Part shown: piece by piece, positions 61,013 through 64,000 of the stretch
Layout of the letters: every line of letters starts with the position of its first letter
How positions within the stretch are numbered: the first letter of the stretch is position 1
Source of the DNA: Geomonas diazotrophica
GTDB lineage: Bacteria; Desulfobacterota; Desulfuromonadia; Geobacterales; Geobacteraceae
Assembly (NCBI RefSeq): GCF_018919385.1
Contig: NZ_JAHLMF010000008.1
Span: forward strand, 62,001-126,000
DNA: 64,000 bases
Direction of reading: 5' to 3'
Notes under the pieces: generated by a model
The model's input: only the letters and a program-made list of their open reading frames with translations
Told to the model about the DNA's origin: nothing
Databases searched by the model: none
Translations under genes and position numbers: made by a program

Positions 61013-63100
61013 GTGAAACTAAACATGCACAAATCAATCAGTGTGAAGGTCGTCGCCATCCTGCTGCTGGTGCTGACTGTAGGACAGGGAGTGGGCGCGT
61101 ACCTCTTTATCTCCTCCGCGCGCAACGACTTCATGGGGGCCCTTCATGCCAGGATGAAACGGGGGGCGAAGCAAAATGCTAGCATCCTGGCCGAACCGCT
61201 GGTCAACTACAATACCCCCCTCGTCACCTCGTTTATTACCGAATCCTTAAAAGACGGGGACATCAGCTCGATAAAGGTCATCGACAAGAACGGAAACACC
61301 ATAAAGGAAGGGATGGTGGATCGGGGGGAGCGTGAACACTTTACCCTGAGCGAGCCCATCCTGGCGGACGGTGAGACCGTTGGCACGTTCAAAATGGTGT
61401 ACACCGCCAAGACCATCGACGACAGCATTAGGAGAAGCCGGATACTCATTCCGCTGTACCAACTCGGCATGCTCCTCGTCATGGCGTCTGTCCTGATCTG
61501 GTTGTTCCGTCTGTACGTCAAGCTGCCGGTGGAGCGCCTGAACAAGGCCATCTCGGGCATAACCGGCGGGGACCTCACCGTCGAGGTGCCGGTACTTCGC
61601 GACGATGAGATCGGCACCATAGCGAGCGGGGTACGTTTTTTGGTACAGCGGCTGCGCGGGACCGTGGCCAGGATCAATACCAACTCGGATAAGGTGACCA
61701 AGGCTGTCCGGCAACTGAACGACACCTTCGACAGGGTCCGGCATGTCATCGACAGCCAGAATGCCTCCACGGGCGAGGTCTCCTGCGCAGTGAGAGACGT
61801 CGCCGAATCCCAGTTGCTGATAGTCACCAACACGGACGATCTGCTTTCTCTTTCCAACGAGAATCTCTCCTCTCTGCTGCAAATGCAGGGCAACTCCGAG
61901 GAGATCGCCGGAACCACCGATGATCTCAACAAGAATCTCCAGGACTCCTACTCCGCCCTGACAGAACTGGCCCAGTCGGCCAAGGGCATCACGCACCTAG
62001 CCGACGATGCCGCCTCATTCGTCTCGGCGACCTCATCGTCGGCGGAAGAGGTTTATCGTTCCGTCAAGCACGCGGAGTCGCTGATAAACGAATCTGCCAG
62101 GATCAGCACCGCGACCACGGCCATCATCTCCGAAAAGGGGATGGTCGCCATTGATGAGGTGACGGACGGGATGAAGCGGATTGGCATCTTCATCGGTTCG
62201 CTCATGTCGGCCATCGAGAACCTCGGCGGCAGATCGCGGGACATCGGCAAGATCCTCGGCGTCATGGAGGAAGTCACCGCGCAATCCCGCCTGCTCAGCC
62301 TGAACGCCCAGATAATCGCTGCCCAGGCGGGGGAAAACGGCAAGAGCTTCGCGGTGGTAGCGGAAGAAATGAGACTCCTCTCCGACAAGGCGGCGCTCTC
62401 GACCCAGGAGATCGACACCATCGTCAAGGTGATACAGCATGAGATCGAGCAGGTCGTCAAGGAGACGCATGACAGCGTCGATGTGGTCAGGGATGGGGAA
62501 ACGGTGGTCGGGAAAACGGCCAACGTGTTGATGGAGATCCTGGAGACGTCGCGTCAGGCGACCGACCTCGCCAAAGGGATCGAGCGGGCCTCCATCGAGC
62601 AGACCGAAGGTCTGAAGCACGTGGTCAATTCGACTGAGCAGGTGCGCCAGAAGATAGACCAGGTCAACCGCGCCACCAGCGAACAGGAAAAAGGGACCGC
62701 TTTCCTGCTGCAGGCGCTCAATCCGATCAAGGACGCCATGGTGGCGACCAAGCGGGGGACCGAAGAGCAGGTGAAGAGCACCAGGTTCATATCGGCAAAC
62801 ATAGAGCTGGCCAACCAGAAGAATTACGATATCGCCCGCGCCTCCTCGAACCAGCAGGAACTCAACCAGCGGGTGCTCGAGGCGCTCGAAGACGTGAAAC
62901 GTATGGGAAGCTCGACGGTCGAAGAGGTGAAAAGGCTCATCCCCGTTGTCAGCGCCCTGCTCGAAGACATGGATGCTCTGCGGCTGGAGATGTCAGGTTT
63001 CACGGTAACTACAACCAGTGTCGGAGCCGGCGATTCGGGAGGGAAATGGCAAAGCGAACTCAACGCCCCCCTGCCCCTCGTGCCGCTGGAAACGGCATAA
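61013..63100 (+). CDS. Chemoreceptor-like protein with divergent signalling tip
   Basis: About 695 residues. A GTG start is chosen because GGAG lies 8 bases upstream; GTG 61004 and ATG 61025 are alternatives. Helix 1 lies near 9-28, a small Cache-like periplasmic domain covers about 30-140 (IKVIDKNGNTIKEGMVDRGE), and helix 2 about 147-166. HAMP is followed by a long coiled-coil signalling domain. The hairpin tip reads AQSRLLSLNAQIIAAQAGE and GKSFAVVAEEMRLLS. It differs from the canonical [18 protein letters not shown] at several positions used for CheA/CheW contact. It lies between two exported rhodaneses. Confidence 0.88.
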   Translation: MKLNMHKSISVKVVAILLLVLTVGQGVGAYLFISSARNDFMGALHARMKRGAKQNASILAEPLVNYNTPLVTSFITESLKDGDISSIKVIDKNGNTIKEGMVDRGEREHFTLSEPILADGETVGTFKMVYTAKTIDDSIRRSRILIPLYQLGMLLVMASVLIWLFRLYVKLPVERLNKAISGITGGDLTVEVPVLRDDEIGTIASGVRFLVQRLRGTVARINTNSDKVTKAVRQLNDTFDRVRHVIDSQNASTGEVSCAVRDVAESQLLIVTNTDDLLSLSNENLSSLLQMQGNSEEIAGTTDDLNKNLQDSYSALTELAQSAKGITHLADDAASFVSATSSSAEEVYRSVKHAESLINESARISTATTAIISEKGMVAIDEVTDGMKRIGIFIGSLMSAIENLGGRSRDIGKILGVMEEVTAQSRLLSLNAQIIAAQAGENGKSFAVVAEEMRLLSDKAALSTQEIDTIVKVIQHEIEQVVKETHDSVDVVRDGETVVGKTANVLMEILETSRQATDLAKGIERASIEQTEGLKHVVNSTEQVRQKIDQVNRATSEQEKGTAFLLQALNPIKDAMVATKRGTEEQVKSTRFISANIELANQKNYDIARASSNQQELNQRVLEALEDVKRMGSSTVEEVKRLIPVVSALLEDMDALRLEMSGFTVTTTSVGAGDSGGKWQSELNAPLPLVPLETA

Positions 63101-63114
63101 AAAAGGAGATGCAA

Positions 63115-63894
63115 ATGAAGAAGAACGTTCTGGTCATGCTGATGGGTTTGATCTGTTTGATGCTGGCGGCGGGAGCATCGCTCGCCGCTGAGGGGTATCC
63201 CCTGCGGGCCAAGTACCCCAAGTTGAAGTACATCAGCACCGAGGAGCTTAAAAAGGAGTATGGGCGCGCCGTCATTGTAGACGTCCGCTCCAAGCTGGAA
63301 TTCGACGTCATTCACATCGCCAAGGCGGTCAATATCCCGGTTGCCCAGAAAACCTTCGACAGGGACATCAAGGAACTCAGGAGCAGAAACGAGGCCGGGG
63401 CGATGGTCTTTTACTGCAACGGGCACGCCTGCGAGAAGTCGTATGAAGCCGCGGAACAAGCCGCCAGCGCCGGCCTGCGTAACATCGCGGTCTACGACGC
63501 AGGCATTCACGACTGGGTAACCGCTACCCCCGAGAAAACCACGCTCATGGGGGAAACTCCCGCGGTCAAGTCGCGGCTGATCCCCACCGAGAGGCTGAAA
63601 AGCCACAAGATCAAGTACGCCGAGTTCTCCAAGAAGGCACAGGCGGGTGATGTCATCTGCATCGACATCCGGGAGCCCTTTCAGCGCAAGGAGATCCCCA
63701 AACTGCCGCACCTGCGCAACATCCCTTCCGACAGGCTGGTGCAACTTCTTTCCGGCAGCGAATTCAAGGGCAAGACCCTGCTGATAACCGACGCTGTCGG
63801 CAAGCAGGTGGAATGGATACAGTACTACCTGGAGAAATACGGCATCAAGAATTTCTACTTCCTGGAAAACGGGGTGCTGAGCGCCCAGAACTAG
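63115..63894 (+). CDS. Exported tandem rhodanese protein
   Basis: A 259-residue periplasmic protein. A signal peptide (about 1-25, ending SLAAEG) precedes two rhodanese folds. The first (about 38-135) shows VIVDVRSKLEFDVIHIAKAVNIP and the cysteine loop FYCNGHACEKS. The second (about 160-258) shows VICIDIREPF but has ITDAVGKQ where the catalytic cysteine loop should be, so it is probably inactive or a binding module. AAAAGGAG lies 6 bases before the ATG at 63115. It starts 14 bases after the chemoreceptor stop, so the two are co-transcribed. Confidence 0.9.
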   Translation: MKKNVLVMLMGLICLMLAAGASLAAEGYPLRAKYPKLKYISTEELKKEYGRAVIVDVRSKLEFDVIHIAKAVNIPVAQKTFDRDIKELRSRNEAGAMVFYCNGHACEKSYEAAEQAASAGLRNIAVYDAGIHDWVTATPEKTTLMGETPAVKSRLIPTERLKSHKIKYAEFSKKAQAGDVICIDIREPFQRKEIPKLPHLRNIPSDRLVQLLSGSEFKGKTLLITDAVGKQVEWIQYYLEKYGIKNFYFLENGVLSAQN

Positions 63895-63936
63895 GTGCAC
63901 CGACCAGAAGGGTAGTTCAAAGATAATTAGCGCAAC

Positions 63937-63970
63937 AAAAGCCTCATCAGGATTCCTGATGAGGCTTTTG
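63937..63970 (+). terminator. Intrinsic terminator at the end of the rhodanese operon
   Basis: Arms AAAAGCCTCATCAGG and CCTGATGAGGCTTTT form a long perfect stem around ATT, followed by GCTATTTT. Confidence 0.88.
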
Positions 63971-64000
63971 CTATTTTGCTTGCGGGTCAAGTGAACAACT

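Overview
The window reads as a chromosomal segment of a Geobacter-type deltaproteobacterium (Geobacter, Citrifermentans or Geomonas). This placement is inferred from gene content, with no database comparison. The supporting signs are high GC with GC-rich third codon positions, a c-type-heme sensor kinase, a MucR zinc-finger regulator, a bacteriohemerythrin, many two-component and chemotaxis genes, a SAM-I riboswitch before methionine genes, and a GEMM-like riboswitch. About 50 protein genes, one tRNA and several structured RNAs are supported. No phage, insertion sequence or CRISPR array was seen.

Layout. 1-1.4 kb holds the 5' part of a heme-binding PAS sensor on the minus strand, followed by tRNA-Ala(GGC). 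From 8.9 to 2 kb, minus strand, lie a lipoprotein, an AI-2E family membrane protein, a START-like secreted protein and an AttEFGH-like ABC system (ATPase, double FtsX permease, lipocalin-like protein). 9-13.6 kb (minus) holds a LolB-like lipoprotein, an MFS transporter and a fused acyl-CoA synthetase/ACP/acyltransferase. 14 kb is MucR. 14.8-17.4 kb is a SAM-I riboswitch with two overlapping transsulfuration genes. 17.4-18.5 kb is a tandem array of a ~126-bp composite palindromic repeat. 18.5-24 kb holds a J-domain/LRR protein, a YaiI protein, a cold-shock protein and a Ni/Co ECF transporter. 24-28.4 kb holds a hybrid histidine kinase and a DUF3300 protein. 28.5-34.4 kb holds an M20 amidohydrolase, three small genes including an ACT-like protein, SixA, an HhH protein and Ppx.

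34.5-38.5 kb holds a tiny membrane protein, a tautomerase, CheW and glycogen phosphorylase. 38.7-44.3 kb (minus) looks like one cation-homeostasis operon: two tiny membrane proteins, DUF3124, a P2-type ATPase and a Kef-like antiporter. 44.7-48.5 kb is a sigma-54 response regulator, a Cache histidine kinase and a hemerythrin. 48.7-56.9 kb is a mix of small genes: DoxX, a DUF2007-like protein, a PNPOx-like protein, a rhomboid protease, a frameshifted PaaI thioesterase, a chemoreceptor and orphan receivers. 57.2-59.7 kb is pyruvate dehydrogenase E2 and E1-beta without a neighbouring E1-alpha.

The most distinctive locus is 60.0-64.0 kb. A GEMM-I-like cyclic-dinucleotide riboswitch plus intrinsic terminator precedes an exported rhodanese, a chemoreceptor with a divergent signalling tip, and an exported tandem rhodanese. 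This looks like a second-messenger-controlled envelope sulfur/redox sensing module.
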